The notes: generated by a model from the sequence alone, not told the origin. Numbered from the stretch's first letter, positions 29,694 to 39,252 are shown. The stretch is DNA of 64,000 nt from Microbacterium oleivorans (GCF_023715745.1 NZ_JAMBOV010000003.1:372001-436000); one strand, 5' to 3'. Program-made: numbers and translations.

Positions 29694-31152
29694 TCCCAAG
29701 GGCTTCCTCAAAGTCACCGAGCGCGAGCTGCCGCCGCGCCGGCCCGTTCCCGTCCGCATCATGGACTGGAAGGAGGTGTACGAGCAGGGCGACCAGGCCG
29801 TGCTCCGCCGTCAGGCCGGCCGCTGCATGGACTGCGGCGTACCGTTCTGCCACCAGGGCTGCCCTCTCGGCAACCTCATCCCGGAGTGGAACGACCTCAC
29901 GTGGCGCGGCGAGGGCCGAGCGGCCATCGAGCGTCTGCACGCCACGAACAACTTCCCGGAGTTCACCGGGCGGCTGTGCCCTGCGCCGTGCGAGAGCTCC
30001 TGCGTCCTCGGCATCAATCAGCCTCCCGTCACGATCAAGCAGATCGAGGTCTCGACGATCGATGAGGCGTTCGCCAACGGGTGGGTCGAGGCGGAGCCCC
30101 CCGGGCGCCTCACCGGCAAGACGGTGGCCGTCGTCGGATCGGGACCCGCCGGTCTCGCCGCCGCACAGCAGCTGACACGTGCCGGTCACACCGTGGCCGT
30201 GTACGAGCGGGACGACCGCATCGGCGGCCTGCTGCGCTACGGCATCCCGGACTTCAAGATGGAGAAGCGTCACCTCGAGACGCGCCTGCGCCAGATGCGG
30301 GACGAAGGCACCCGCTTCCGCGCCGGCGTCGAGATCGGCAAGGACCTGTCGTGGGCGGATCTGCGCGCCCGTTACGACGCGGTCGTCGTCGCCACCGGCG
30401 CCACCGTGCCGCGCGACCTCGCCATCCCCGGTCGTGACCTGGACGGCGTGCACTTCGCGATGGAATACCTCGTCGAGTCGAACAAGGCGGTCGCGGGGGA
30501 CCAGGTGCCGCACCAGATCCACGCCGAGGGCAAGCACGTCATCGTGATCGGCGGTGGCGACACCGGCGCCGACTGCATCGGCACCGCCCACCGGCAGGGC
30601 GCTCTGAGCGTCACGAACCTCGCCATTGGCAAGCAGCCGCCCGAGGCGCGCCCCGACCACCAGCCCTGGCCCATGATGCCGACGGTGTTCGAGGTCGCCT
30701 CTGCGCACGAAGAGGGGGGCGAGCGCGCGTACCTCGCGTCCACGGTCGAGTTCCTCGGGAACGAGGCGGGTGAGGTCCGGGCTCTGCGTGTCGCGGAGAC
30801 CGAGTTCGTCGACGGCCGGCGCGTCCCCAAGAGCGGCACCGAGCGCGAGATCCCCGCCGACCTGGTGCTCATCGCCATGGGCTTCACCGGCCCCGAGCGT
30901 ACGGCCCTCGAGCAGCAGCTCGGTGCCGTGTTCGATTCTCGCGGCAACGTCGAGCGGGCCGATGACTGGCAGTCGACCGCCCCCGGCGTGTTCGTCGCGG
31001 GGGATGCCGGCCGCGGCCAGTCCCTCATCGTCTGGGCGATCGCGGAGGGACGCGCCGCCGCGTCGGCGGTCGACGAATACCTCATGGGCTCGACCAGCCT
31101 GCCGGCGCCGGTCCGTCCGACCGACGTCGCGATCGGCCTTCAGCACGCCTAG
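29686..31152 (+). CDS. gltD: Glutamate synthase small subunit
   Basis: The 488-residue beta subunit feeds electrons from NAD(P)H to GltB. The N-terminal Fe-S cysteines are visible in [14 protein letters not shown] and [13 protein letters not shown]; the FAD site is [13 protein letters not shown] and the NAD(P) site is [13 protein letters not shown]. The C-terminal [18 protein letters not shown] closes the flavin fold. The GTG start lies within the last codons of gltB, indicating coupled synthesis of the two subunits. Confidence 0.97.
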   Translation: MADPKGFLKVTERELPPRRPVPVRIMDWKEVYEQGDQAVLRRQAGRCMDCGVPFCHQGCPLGNLIPEWNDLTWRGEGRAAIERLHATNNFPEFTGRLCPAPCESSCVLGINQPPVTIKQIEVSTIDEAFANGWVEAEPPGRLTGKTVAVVGSGPAGLAAAQQLTRAGHTVAVYERDDRIGGLLRYGIPDFKMEKRHLETRLRQMRDEGTRFRAGVEIGKDLSWADLRARYDAVVVATGATVPRDLAIPGRDLDGVHFAMEYLVESNKAVAGDQVPHQIHAEGKHVIVIGGGDTGADCIGTAHRQGALSVTNLAIGKQPPEARPDHQPWPMMPTVFEVASAHEEGGERAYLASTVEFLGNEAGEVRALRVAETEFVDGRRVPKSGTEREIPADLVLIAMGFTGPERTALEQQLGAVFDSRGNVERADDWQSTAPGVFVAGDAGRGQSLIVWAIAEGRAAASAVDEYLMGSTSLPAPVRPTDVAIGLQHA

Positions 31153-31154
31153 GC
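31149..31154 (+). promoter_or_regulatory. Putative -10 box of pyk at the gltD stop
   Basis: Around the gltD TAG stop the sequence reads GCCTAGGCTGG; TAGGCT fits TAnnnT and lies about 48 bases before the pyk start. pyk also has a GGAG site nine bases from its GTG, consistent with a transcript carrying a short leader. Confidence 0.4.
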
Positions 31155-31201
31155 TGGAACCGATCCCAGATCCCGATTCACTACCCGACGGAGCTATTTC
31201 T

Positions 31202-32650
31202 GTGAGACGCGCGAAGATCGTCGCCACGCTGGGTCCCGCCACCGAGAGCTATGAGATGGTCCGTGCCATCATCGACGCCGGTGTGGACGTGACCCGCTTC
31301 AACCTCAGCCACGGCGATTACGCCGATCACGACGCCCGACTGGCCAACGTCCGGAAGGCATCCGACGACGCCGGCCGCGCCGTCGCCGTCCTCGTCGACC
31401 TGCAGGGCCCGAAGATCCGGCTCGGCCGCTTCGCCGAGGGTCCCCACTTCCTCGCCGTGGGCGACGTCTTCAAGATCACCACCGAGGACATCCCGGGGAC
31501 GAAGGAGATCGTCTCGACGACCTTCAAGGGCCTGCCGGAGGACGTGCGCGAGGGTGACTTCCTGCTGATCGACGACGGCAAGGTCCGCGTCCAGGTGACC
31601 GGTGTCGACGGTCCCGTCGTCACGACCGAGGTGATCGTCGCCGGCTACGTGTCCAACAACAAGGGCATCAACCTGCCGGGTGTCGCCGTCAACGTCCCCG
31701 CCCTCTCCGAGAAGGACGAGGCGGACCTCCGATGGGGTCTCCAGGCCGGTGCCGACATCATCGCGCTTTCGTTCGTGCGCAACGCCGCCGACGTCACACG
31801 GGTGCACGAGATCATGGCGGAGGAAGGCCGGAAGGTCCCCGTCATCGCCAAGATCGAGAAGCCCCAGGCGGTCGACGCACTGGAGGAGATCATCGACGCC
31901 TTCGACGGCATCATGGTCGCCCGCGGCGACCTCGGCGTCGAACTGCCGCTCGAGGCGGTGCCCATCGTGCAGAAGCGCGCGGTGGAGCTCTGCCGTCGCA
32001 TGGCCAAGCCCGTCATCGTCGCGACGCAGATGCTCGAGACCATGATCGAGAACCCCGTCCCGACCCGCGCCGAGACCAGTGACGTCGCCAACGCCGTCCT
32101 CGACGGTGCGGACGCCGTCATGCTCTCGGGTGAGACGAGCGTCGGCAAGCACCCGGTCGGCGTCGTCGAGACGATGGCGCGCATCATCGATGCCACCGAG
32201 ACCCACGGGCTCGAGCGCATCTCGCCGCTGACGGCCAAGCCCCGCACGCAGGGTGGCATCATCACCCTCGCTGCCAACGAGGTGGCCGAGTTCGTCGAGG
32301 CGAAGTTCATCTGCCTCTTCACGGAGTCGGGCGACACCGCGCGCCGCATGTCGCGGCTGCGCCCCGGCATCCCGATGCTCGCGTTCACGATCGACCCCGC
32401 GATCCGCCGGCGCATGGCGATCACCTGGGGCGTGCAGTCGGCGCTCGTCGAGCACGTCGCGCACACCGACCTCATGTTCCTGCAGGTCGACGACTACTTC
32501 CTCTCGCGCGGTCTCCTCGAGGAAGGGGACAAGGTCGTGGTCATCTCCGGGTCCCCTCCGGGGATCATCGGGGCGACCAACGACATCCGCATCCACAAGA
32601 TCGGTGACGCCGTGCACGGCAAGGCGCCGATCTACAAGGCGGAGAGCTGA
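31202..32650 (+). CDS. pyk: Pyruvate kinase
   Basis: The final glycolytic enzyme, PEP plus ADP to pyruvate plus ATP; 482 residues. Visible features are VRRAKIVATLGPAT at the start, FNLSHGDYADH, KIEKPQAVDALEEI, the signature MVARGDLGVELPLE and ADAVMLSGETSVGKHPV. The GTG start has GGAG nine bases upstream; a long upstream in-frame extension overlaps gltD and is rejected. A strong terminator follows the gene. Confidence 0.97.
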   Translation: MRRAKIVATLGPATESYEMVRAIIDAGVDVTRFNLSHGDYADHDARLANVRKASDDAGRAVAVLVDLQGPKIRLGRFAEGPHFLAVGDVFKITTEDIPGTKEIVSTTFKGLPEDVREGDFLLIDDGKVRVQVTGVDGPVVTTEVIVAGYVSNNKGINLPGVAVNVPALSEKDEADLRWGLQAGADIIALSFVRNAADVTRVHEIMAEEGRKVPVIAKIEKPQAVDALEEIIDAFDGIMVARGDLGVELPLEAVPIVQKRAVELCRRMAKPVIVATQMLETMIENPVPTRAETSDVANAVLDGADAVMLSGETSVGKHPVGVVETMARIIDATETHGLERISPLTAKPRTQGGIITLAANEVAEFVEAKFICLFTESGDTARRMSRLRPGIPMLAFTIDPAIRRRMAITWGVQSALVEHVAHTDLMFLQVDDYFLSRGLLEEGDKVVVISGSPPGIIGATNDIRIHKIGDAVHGKAPIYKAES

Positions 32651-32669
32651 GTCGCCATCCACGTCGCTG

Positions 32670-32702
32670 AAAGGGCGGGCATCCTCTGGGTGCCCGCCCT
32701 TT
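32670..32702 (+). terminator. Intrinsic terminator of pyk
   Basis: AAAGGGCGGGCA pairs perfectly with TGCCCGCCCTTT around a 9-base loop, 20 bases after the pyk stop; the 3' arm ends in TTT. It ends the gltBD-pyk region. Confidence 0.85.
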
Positions 32703-32797
32703 AGCACTCGCGGTCGCGCAGGGGAAGGTCCTGCCTCCCGAGGCGTCGCCCGGCGTACCGTCTCGGGGTATCCGACACGCGGCAACAGGAGGTCATC

Positions 32798-33064
32798 ATG
32801 GGTTTCTTCGGGTTCTTGATTCTGGGTCTCATCGCCGGCGCCATCGCGAAGCTGATCCTTCCGGGCAAGCAGGGTGGCGGCTGGTTCGTCACGCTGATCC
32901 TGGGCGTCGTGGGCGCGCTGCTGGGCGGATGGCTCGGCAGCGTGCTGTTCAACGCGCCGCTCGAGGAGTTCTTCAGCATCCAGACGTGGCTGCTCGCCAT
33001 CGGCGGCTCGCTCATCGTCCTGCTGATCTACGGTCTCATCGTCGGCCGTCGTCGCACGACCTGA
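32798..33064 (+). CDS. GlsB/YeaQ/YmgE family stress-type membrane protein
   Basis: An 88-residue protein with three hydrophobic segments, beginning MGFFGFLILGLIAGAIAKLILPG and containing GLVVTLILGVVGA-like glycine-rich helices; this matches the transglycosylase-associated/GlsB family. Function is poorly known and is often linked to cell-envelope stress. A GGAGGTCATC Shine-Dalgarno precedes the ATG. It is a monocistronic unit flanked by terminators on both sides. Confidence 0.85.
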   Translation: MGFFGFLILGLIAGAIAKLILPGKQGGGWFVTLILGVVGALLGGWLGSVLFNAPLEEFFSIQTWLLAIGGSLIVLLIYGLIVGRRRTT

Positions 33065-33073
33065 CCACCATCA

Positions 33074-33109
33074 GACGAAACGGCGCCCTCGCGGGGGCGC
33101 CGTTTCGTC
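33074..33109. terminator. Bidirectional terminator between membrane protein gene and tRNA-Leu
   Basis: A perfect 15-bp inverted repeat runs from GACGAAACGGCGCCC to GGGCGCCGTTTCGTC around a short GC-rich loop. It has A-rich and T-rich flanks on both strands, so it can stop the + strand gene and the minus-strand tRNA transcript that converges on it. Confidence 0.85.
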
Positions 33110-33110
33110 G

Positions 33111-33196
33111 TGGTGCCGGTGGTGGGAGTCGAACCCACACGCCCTTTCGGGCAACCGAGTTTGAGTCGGTCGCGTCTGCCATTCCGCCACACCGGC
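33111..33196 (-). tRNA. tRNA-Leu, anticodon CAA
   Basis: Read on the minus strand the sequence begins GCCGGTGTGGCGGAATGG and ends CACCGGCACCA. The acceptor stem GCCGGTG/CACCGGC is perfect and CCA is encoded. The anticodon stem ACCGA/TCGGT encloses the loop CTCAAAC, giving anticodon CAA (decodes UUG). A long variable arm (class II) with the stem GCCC-GAAA-GGGC and the T arm GTGGG-TTCGACT-CCCAC confirm leucine identity. Confidence 0.97.
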
Positions 33197-33241
33197 GTGG
33201 GCCTCAACGACGATACCGCAGGATGAGGGTGCGCCCTGGCC

Positions 33242-33247
33242 TAGGAT
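33242..33247 (+). promoter_or_regulatory. -10 box of pdtaR
   Basis: TAGGAT lies six bases before the GTG start codon of the response regulator, with no Shine-Dalgarno in between: a leaderless arrangement. Confidence 0.5.
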
Positions 33248-33253
33248 GGACGG

Positions 33254-33877
33254 GTGACTGAGCAGGAACCCTCCACCGCCCCCCAGGCAGCTCCGGCTCC
33301 CCGACGCGTCGTCGTCGCGGAGGATGAGTCGCTGATCCGCCTCGACATCGTCGAGATCCTGCGTGACAGCGGCTTCGATGTCGTCGGTGAGGCGGGCGAC
33401 GGTGAGACCGCCGTCCAGCTGGCCACCGAGCTGCGTCCCGATCTCGTCATCATGGACGTGAAGATGCCGATCCTCGACGGCATCAGCGCCGCCGAGAAGC
33501 TCAGCAAGAACCACGTGGCCCCGGTTGTGCTCCTGACCGCCTTCAGCCAGAAGGAGCTCGTCGAGCGGGCGAGCGAGGCGGGCGCCCTTGCCTACGTCGT
33601 CAAGCCGTTCACACCGAACGACCTGCTGCCGGCGATCGAGATCGCCCTCGCACGCTACGAGCAGATCATCACGCTCGAGGCCGAGGTCGCCGACATGGTC
33701 GAGCGCTTCGAGACCCGCAAGCTCGTCGACCGCGCCAAGGGCCTCCTCAACGAGAAGATGGGCCTGTCCGAGCCCGAGGCCTTCCGCTGGATCCAGAAGG
33801 CCTCCATGGACCGCCGCCTGACCATGCAGGACGTCGCCAAGGCGATCATCGAGCAGCTCGCACCCAAGAAGTCCTGA
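33254..33877 (+). CDS. pdtaR: ANTAR-domain response regulator, PdtaR-like
   Basis: A 207-residue response regulator: receiver domain at about residues 17-135 (VVVAEDESLIRLDIVEIL, phospho-acceptor Asp in DLVIMDVKMPILDGI, Lys in YVVKPFTPNDLL), then a coiled linker and an ANTAR RNA-binding domain (LVDRAKGLLNEKMGLSEPEAFRWIQKASMDRRLTM). ANTAR proteins bind paired hexaloop hairpins in RNA and prevent termination. It resembles mycobacterial PdtaR (Rv1626), whose kinase PdtaS is encoded elsewhere. The gene lies next to polA as in mycobacteria. Confidence 0.92.
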   Translation: MTEQEPSTAPQAAPAPRRVVVAEDESLIRLDIVEILRDSGFDVVGEAGDGETAVQLATELRPDLVIMDVKMPILDGISAAEKLSKNHVAPVVLLTAFSQKELVERASEAGALAYVVKPFTPNDLLPAIEIALARYEQIITLEAEVADMVERFETRKLVDRAKGLLNEKMGLSEPEAFRWIQKASMDRRLTMQDVAKAIIEQLAPKKS

Positions 33878-33887
33878 CGCGGTCTCC

Positions 33888-34400
33888 GTGATCGGCGAGC
33901 TCGATCTCCCGGTGGGACTCGTCAGTCGCGCAAGAGAGGTCCGTCTGCGCCGCGCGACCGAGGATGACCTCGACGCGATCATGACGCTGCTCTCCGACGA
34001 CCCCGTCAGCGCGGGCCGGGGCGATGTCGGTGCGCCCGACGACCGTGCACTTTACCTGCGAGGGCTGTGCCGCATCCTCGACGCCGAGGGAAACGACCTC
34101 GTCGTCGTGGAGCGCGAGGGGCGCGTGGTGGGCACGCTGCAGCTCACGGTCGTGCCGGGCATGGCGCGGCGGGGGAGCACCCGCCTCATGGTCGAGGCTG
34201 TCCGCGTCGCGGCGGCGGAGCGCTCCGCAGGCATCGGGGCGGCAGCGATGCGCTGGGTGATGGACATCGTGGCGCCGGCGGTCGGTGCCTCCCTCGTCCA
34301 GTTGACATCGGATGCCGCGCGCACCGACGCGCATCGGTTCTACACCCGGCTGGGGTTCGCCGATTCCCACATCGGCTTCAAATACCGCGTGGCCGACTGA
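33888..34400 (+). CDS. GNAT family N-acetyltransferase
   Basis: A 170-residue acetyltransferase of the GNAT fold. REVRLRRATEDDLDAIMTLL starts the fold, GRVVGTLQLTVVPGM forms the central strands, EAVRVAAAERSAGIGAAAMRWVM is the acetyl-CoA-binding motif A (R-x-x-G-x-A form), and AHRFYTRLGFADSHIGFKYRV is the C-terminal motif B. The GTG start follows pdtaR by ten bases, so it is likely cotranscribed. Substrate is unknown. Confidence 0.85.
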   Translation: MIGELDLPVGLVSRAREVRLRRATEDDLDAIMTLLSDDPVSAGRGDVGAPDDRALYLRGLCRILDAEGNDLVVVEREGRVVGTLQLTVVPGMARRGSTRLMVEAVRVAAAERSAGIGAAAMRWVMDIVAPAVGASLVQLTSDAARTDAHRFYTRLGFADSHIGFKYRVAD

Positions 34401-34407
34401 CCGCCGG

Positions 34408-34833
34408 TCAGGATGCGGCCCGGTCGCGCACCATGTTCGTGATGCGCACCGTCGAGCACCGCCGGCCCTGATCGTCGGTGACGACGATCTCGTGGACCGT
34501 CAGGCTGCGACCGAGGTGCAGCGGCGTGCAGACGCCGGTCACCCAGCCCTTGGTCGCGGAACGGGTGTGGGTGGCGTTGATGTCGATGCCGACGGCGAGG
34601 CGCCCGTGTCCCGCGTGGAGGTTGGCGTGCATCGAGCCCAGTGACTCACCGAGGACGACGTAGGCACCGCCGTGGAGGAGTCCCACGGGTTGGGTGTTGC
34701 CGGCCACCGGCATCCGTGCGACTGCCCTCTCCAGGGTGAACTCCACGAGCTCGATGCCCATCTTCTCGGCGAGGGCGCCCAGTCCGCGTTCGGCAGCCCA
34801 GTCCAGGGCGTCGGCGGGGAAAGTCTCGGGCAT
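34408..34833 (-). CDS. Hotdog-fold thioesterase, PaaI type
   Basis: A 141-residue acyl-CoA thioesterase of the hotdog superfamily. LGALAEKMGIELVEFTLERAVARMPV, then QPVGLLHGGAYVVLGESLGSMHAN contains the catalytic region (HGG followed by the acidic residue), and VGIDINATHTRSATKGWVTG completes the fold. It converges with the GNAT gene (seven bases between stops). PaaI-type enzymes act on phenylacetyl-, benzoyl- or menaquinone-pathway acyl-CoAs; the substrate here is unknown. Confidence 0.87.
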   Translation of the reverse strand: MPETFPADALDWAAERGLGALAEKMGIELVEFTLERAVARMPVAGNTQPVGLLHGGAYVVLGESLGSMHANLHAGHGRLAVGIDINATHTRSATKGWVTGVCTPLHLGRSLTVHEIVVTDDQGRRCSTVRITNMVRDRAAS

Positions 34834-34904
34834 GGCTCAAACCTCGGCTTCGGGTGGCGCCGACCCGGCACCGCTGCAGGGGAGTCGATGTCGCACGCCC
34901 GAAC

Positions 34905-34910
34905 TAGGCT
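34905..34910 (+). promoter_or_regulatory. -10 box of polA
   Basis: TAGGCT lies exactly six bases before the GTG start codon of polA; the intervening GGCTGG is not a usable ribosome-binding site. Leaderless arrangement. Confidence 0.5.
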
Positions 34911-34916
34911 GGCTGG

Positions 34917-37544
34917 GTGAGCGACTCCGCACAGCCTACTCTGCTCGTCGTCGACGGCCACTCGCTGGCCTACCGGGCGTTCTTCGCGCTGCCGGTCGAC
35001 AATTTCTCGACCAAGGACGGCCAGCACACCAACGGCATCTACGGCTTCCTGTCGATGTTCGTGAACCTGGTCAAAGCCGAGCGTCCGACCCACCTGGCGG
35101 TGGCCTTCGACACGTCGCGGCAGTCGTTCCGCACCCGCGTCTACGAGGAGTACAAGGCGAACCGGTCCGAGTCGCCGGCAGAGTTCAAGGGGCAGATCCC
35201 GCTCCTCCAGGACTGCCTCGCGGCCATGGGTGTCCCTGTGCTGACGAAGGAGGACGTCGAAGCCGACGACATCCTCGCCACCCTCGCCACGCAGGGTGTG
35301 GCGAGTGGCTTCCAGGTGCTCGTGTGCTCGGGCGACCGCGACACCATCCAGCTCGTCACCGACGACGTCACCCTCCTCTACCCGAGCGTCCAGGGTGTGT
35401 CGCAGCTGAAGCGCTACACCCCCGACGCGGTCGTCGAGAAGTACGGTCTCCCGCCGGAGAACTATCCCGACATCGCGGCCCTCGTCGGAGAGACCAGCGA
35501 CAACCTGCCGGGTGTGCCGAAGGTCGGCGAGAAGACCGCCGTGAAATGGCTCACCCAGTTCGGCTCGCTCGACGCCCTGCTGGACCGCGCGGACGAGATC
35601 AAGGGAGTCGTCGGCGGCAACCTCCGCGAGCACCTCGACGACGTCCGACGCAACCGGCAGCTGAACGCCCTCCTGCGCGACGTCGAGCTCGAACTCACCC
35701 CGGAGGATCTGGCCGCCCAGCCGATGAACACGCAGGCGGTCCGCGACATCTTCGCCCGCCTCGAGTTCCGCACCCTTCTCCCTCGTGTCTTCGACGCCTT
35801 CGGGGCGGATGCCGAGCCGCCGGCGCCCGAGGTCGCTGCTCCCGAACCGCAGGAGACGGATGCCGCGACCCTCGCCGCGTGGCTGGCGGAGCAGACCGAG
35901 GAACTCGCCCTCACCGTGACCGTCGCCGGTGGGCTGCCGACCCGGATCGGGGTGGCGACGTCGGACGCCGTCCGCGAGACCGCGTGGGACGATGCGGCGC
36001 GCGTCGCGCTCGCGTCGTGGCTCGAGGGGGACGCGCCCAAGGTGATGACGGACGCGAAGCCGCAGGTGAAGGCGTTGCGTCGCGCCGGCGTGCGTCTGGG
36101 CGGGCTCTCCTTCGATGTGCTGCTCGCCGGGTGGCTGCTGCGCCCGAGCCTGCCCGACAAGAATCTCGCCGACCTCGTCGACCGCTACCTCGACGAGAAG
36201 CTTCCCGAGGCGGATCCGTCGCAGCTGGTGCCCGAGACCGAGGGAGCGACCCCCGGGCAGCTGGCATGGTTCTCCCTGCGCGTCGCCGCCGCCGAGCGGT
36301 CCGAGCTGCCGGCATCCGTCTCCGCCGTGCTCGCCGACATCGAGCTGCCCACTCTCGACGCCCTCGCCGACATGGAGCTCGCGGGCGTCTCGGTCTCGCG
36401 CGAGAAGCTGTCGGGCTTCTCGGGCGAGCTCGCGGCACGCGCCGACGCGATCGCGCAGGACGCGTACGCGATCATCGGGCGCGAGGTGAACCTCGGTTCG
36501 CCGAAGCAGTTGCAGGAGGTCCTGTTCGACCAGCTGGAGCTGCCGAAGACGCGCAAGACCAAGACGGGCTACTCGACGGATGCCGCCGTCCTCGCCGACC
36601 TGCAGGACACGAACCCGCATCCGTTCCTCGGACTCCTGCTGCAGCATCGTGAGGCGACCAAGCTGCGACAGATCATCGAGTCCCTCACGGTCGGCATCGC
36701 CGACGACGGTCGCATCCACACCACGTACGTCCAGACCGGAAGCCAGACGGGGCGCCTCTCCAGCACCGACCCGAACCTGCAGAACATCCCCATCCGCAAC
36801 GAGGAGTCACGTCGGATCCGCGCCGCGTTCGAGGTCGGCGAAGGGTACGAGACCCTTCTCACCGCTGACTACTCGCAGATCGAGATGCGCATCATGGCGC
36901 ACCTCTCAGGCGACCCCGGCCTCATCGAGGCGTTCAACTCCGGCGAGGACCTGCACCGCTTCGTCGGAGCGCGCGTCTTCGGTGTGGAGCCGTCCGAGGT
37001 GACGGCGCCCATGCGCACGAAGGTGAAGGCGATGTCCTACGGACTCGTCTACGGGCTGAGCGCGTTCGGGCTGTCGAAGCAGCTGCGCATCGAGCAGGCT
37101 GAGGCCAAGCAGCTCATGCTCGAGTACTTCGCCCGCTTCGGCGCGGTGCGCGACTACCTGCGCTCGTCCGTCGAACAGGCCCGGATCGACGGGTACACCG
37201 AGACGATCTTCGGGCGTCGACGGCCGTTCCCCGACCTGACGAGCCCGAACCGCGTCCTGCGCGAGAACGCCGAGCGCGCCGCGCTGAACGCCCCGATCCA
37301 GGGCAGCGCCGCTGACATCATGAAGATCGCCCTGGTCGAGATCCACCAGGATCTGCTCGATCAGGCCCTCGGTTCGCGCGTGCTGCTGCAGATCCATGAC
37401 GAACTCGTGGTCGAAGTCGCGACGGGGGAGTGGGATGCCGTGGAGCAGATCGTCCGCACGCGGATGGGCGACGCTGCCGACCTGTCGGTGCCGCTCGAGG
37501 TGCAGATCGGCCGCGGTGGCGACTGGGACGAGGCCGCTCACTGA
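34917..37544 (+). CDS. polA: DNA polymerase I
   Basis: The 875-residue repair and Okazaki-processing polymerase. Residues 1 to about 300 are the 5'-3' exonuclease (LLVVDGHSLAYRAFFALP, DTSRQSFRTRVYEEYKANR, VEADDILATLA). The middle region (about 310-480) aligns with the 3'-5' exonuclease fold but shows no intact DxE metal motif, as in other actinobacterial PolA, so proofreading is unlikely. The polymerase domain has motif A TADYSQIEMRIMAHLSGD, motif B MSYGLVYGLSAFGLS and motif C LLQIHDELVVEV. The stop is followed by a separate promoter for the next gene. Confidence 0.97.
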   Translation: MSDSAQPTLLVVDGHSLAYRAFFALPVDNFSTKDGQHTNGIYGFLSMFVNLVKAERPTHLAVAFDTSRQSFRTRVYEEYKANRSESPAEFKGQIPLLQDCLAAMGVPVLTKEDVEADDILATLATQGVASGFQVLVCSGDRDTIQLVTDDVTLLYPSVQGVSQLKRYTPDAVVEKYGLPPENYPDIAALVGETSDNLPGVPKVGEKTAVKWLTQFGSLDALLDRADEIKGVVGGNLREHLDDVRRNRQLNALLRDVELELTPEDLAAQPMNTQAVRDIFARLEFRTLLPRVFDAFGADAEPPAPEVAAPEPQETDAATLAAWLAEQTEELALTVTVAGGLPTRIGVATSDAVRETAWDDAARVALASWLEGDAPKVMTDAKPQVKALRRAGVRLGGLSFDVLLAGWLLRPSLPDKNLADLVDRYLDEKLPEADPSQLVPETEGATPGQLAWFSLRVAAAERSELPASVSAVLADIELPTLDALADMELAGVSVSREKLSGFSGELAARADAIAQDAYAIIGREVNLGSPKQLQEVLFDQLELPKTRKTKTGYSTDAAVLADLQDTNPHPFLGLLLQHREATKLRQIIESLTVGIADDGRIHTTYVQTGSQTGRLSSTDPNLQNIPIRNEESRRIRAAFEVGEGYETLLTADYSQIEMRIMAHLSGDPGLIEAFNSGEDLHRFVGARVFGVEPSEVTAPMRTKVKAMSYGLVYGLSAFGLSKQLRIEQAEAKQLMLEYFARFGAVRDYLRSSVEQARIDGYTETIFGRRRPFPDLTSPNRVLRENAERAALNAPIQGSAADIMKIALVEIHQDLLDQALGSRVLLQIHDELVVEVATGEWDAVEQIVRTRMGDAADLSVPLEVQIGRGGDWDEAAH

Positions 37545-37563
37545 CGCGGAGCGCGCGACGCTC

Positions 37564-37569
37564 TACGCT
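37564..37569 (+). promoter_or_regulatory. -10 box of the DUF885 gene
   Basis: TACGCT lies six bases before the ATG at 37576. A GGAGG touches the ATG with no spacing, so it cannot work as a normal Shine-Dalgarno; leaderless initiation is more likely. Confidence 0.45.
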
Positions 37570-37575
37570 CGGAGG

Positions 37576-39252
37576 ATGACCGACGCACAACGCACACCCA
37601 CTCCGATCGACACGATCGCGGACCGCTGGGTGGACACTCTCGCCGAACTCTCGCCGGGCCTCGCGACCTACATCGGGCGCACGGAGCACAACGGGCGACT
37701 GGACGACTACTCGCCCGCCGGCCACGACCGCCTCGCCGCGGCGGCGGCGGACACGCTCCGGGCACTGGAAGCGGCAGAGACGGTCGACGACGTCGACGAG
37801 GTCACGAAGATGGACCTCTCTGCGGAGCTCGGTCTGCACCTGGACCTCCACGAGGTGAAGGCTCACCTGCGCGACCTCAACGTCATCGCCTCTCCCTCGC
37901 AGGACATCCGCGCCGTCTTCGACCTGATGCCCACCGACACCGTCGACGACTGGTCCGTCGTCGCCACCCGGCTCGCTGCGATTCCGGCCGCCCTCTCCGG
38001 CTACGTCGAGACACTCCGGCAGGGGATCTCCGAGGGAGTCGTCCCCGCGCGGCGGCAGGTGCGCGAGGTCGTGACGCAGATCGCGCGCTACACGAGCGAC
38101 ACCGGCTTCTTCGCGTCGTTCGTCGGCGAGGCGGCGCCCGCCGAAGGACACCTGCCCGCCTCCCTCGCGCGTGACCTGGCCGACAACGCGGGGGCGGCCC
38201 GGGTCGCCTACGATCAGCTCGCCGCGTTCCTGCGCGACGAGCTGGCGCCGACGGCGTCCGAGACCGACGCCGTCGGCCGCGAGCTCTACGAGCTGCACTC
38301 CCGCAGCTTCCTCGGTGCGACGATCGACCTCGACGAGACCTACGAGTGGGGGGTCGAGGAGCTCTCCCGGATGGTCGCCGAGCAGGAGGCGATCGCGAAC
38401 GAGATCAAGGCCGGCGCCACCGTCGAAGAGGCCGTCGCCTTCCTCGAGCAGGACGAGAGCCGCAAGCTCCACGGGACCGAGGCGCTGCAGAAGTGGATGC
38501 AGGAGACCAGCGATCGCGCCGTCCAGGAGCTCGGCCGCACCCACTTCGACATCCCCGAGCCGATCCGCCGCCTCGAGTGCATGATCGCCCCGACGAACGA
38601 AGGCGGCATCTACTACACCGGGCCGACGGACGACTTCTCGCGACCCGGGCGCATGTGGTGGTCGGTCCCCGAGGGCGTCGACTCCTTCGACACCTGGCGG
38701 GAACTCACGACCGTCTACCACGAGGGTGTGCCCGGGCATCACCTGCAGATCGCCCAGGCCGTCTACAACCGGGCCGAGCTGAACTCGTGGCGTCGCCTGC
38801 TCGCGGGCTCGAGCGGTCACGCCGAGGGGTGGGCGCTCTACGCGGAGCGGCTGATGGCGGAGCTCGGGTATCTCGACGACCCGGCCGACCGCCTCGGGAT
38901 GCTGGACGGTCAGCGAATGCGTGCTGCGCGTGTCGTCCTCGACATCGGAGTGCACCTCGGCAAGCCGCGGCTCGACGGCACCGGGATCTGGGATGCCGAC
39001 TACGCGCTGGAGTTCATGCGCCGCAACGTCAACATGTCGGACGAGTTCATCCAGTTCGAGGTGAACCGCTACCTGGGGTGGCCGGGGCAGGCGCCGTCGT
39101 ACAAGGTCGGTCAGCGCATCTGGGAGCAGATCCGCGACGAGGCCGCTCAGCGAGGCGGTGCGGACTTCGACATCAAGCAGTTCCACATGCGGGCGCTGCG
39201 GCTGGGCGGAGTCGGACTCGACACCCTGCGCGCCGCACTGCGCGAGGGCTGA
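37576..39252 (+). CDS. DUF885 family protein, predicted metallohydrolase/peptidase
   Basis: A 558-residue protein of the DUF885 family. The hallmark is TVYHEGVPGHHLQ, with His382, Glu383, His388 and His389, an HExxxHH-type arrangement like a zinc peptidase, followed about 35 residues later by HAEGWALYAERLMAELG, where a third ligand Glu would be expected. The family is related to carboxypeptidase-like metallopeptidases, but activity is not established in most members. No signal peptide or TM helix is seen, so it is cytoplasmic. The start is set by the -10 box; the frame upstream overlaps polA and is rejected. Confidence 0.87.
   Translation: MTDAQRTPTPIDTIADRWVDTLAELSPGLATYIGRTEHNGRLDDYSPAGHDRLAAAAADTLRALEAAETVDDVDEVTKMDLSAELGLHLDLHEVKAHLRDLNVIASPSQDIRAVFDLMPTDTVDDWSVVATRLAAIPAALSGYVETLRQGISEGVVPARRQVREVVTQIARYTSDTGFFASFVGEAAPAEGHLPASLARDLADNAGAARVAYDQLAAFLRDELAPTASETDAVGRELYELHSRSFLGATIDLDETYEWGVEELSRMVAEQEAIANEIKAGATVEEAVAFLEQDESRKLHGTEALQKWMQETSDRAVQELGRTHFDIPEPIRRLECMIAPTNEGGIYYTGPTDDFSRPGRMWWSVPEGVDSFDTWRELTTVYHEGVPGHHLQIAQAVYNRAELNSWRRLLAGSSGHAEGWALYAERLMAELGYLDDPADRLGMLDGQRMRAARVVLDIGVHLGKPRLDGTGIWDADYALEFMRRNVNMSDEFIQFEVNRYLGWPGQAPSYKVGQRIWEQIRDEAAQRGGADFDIKQFHMRALRLGGVGLDTLRAALREG

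Noticed and set aside
24903-29762. A 1,619-codon open frame on the minus strand opposite gltB
   Set aside because: It is the antisense shadow of gltB. The + strand frame has all glutamate synthase motifs; the minus frame is rich in Arg, Asp, Gly and Val repeats typical of GC-rich antisense frames and shows no domain.
29569-31242. Long minus-strand frame opposite gltD
   Set aside because: Antisense shadow of gltD, which has clear Fe-S, FAD and NAD(P) motifs on the + strand.
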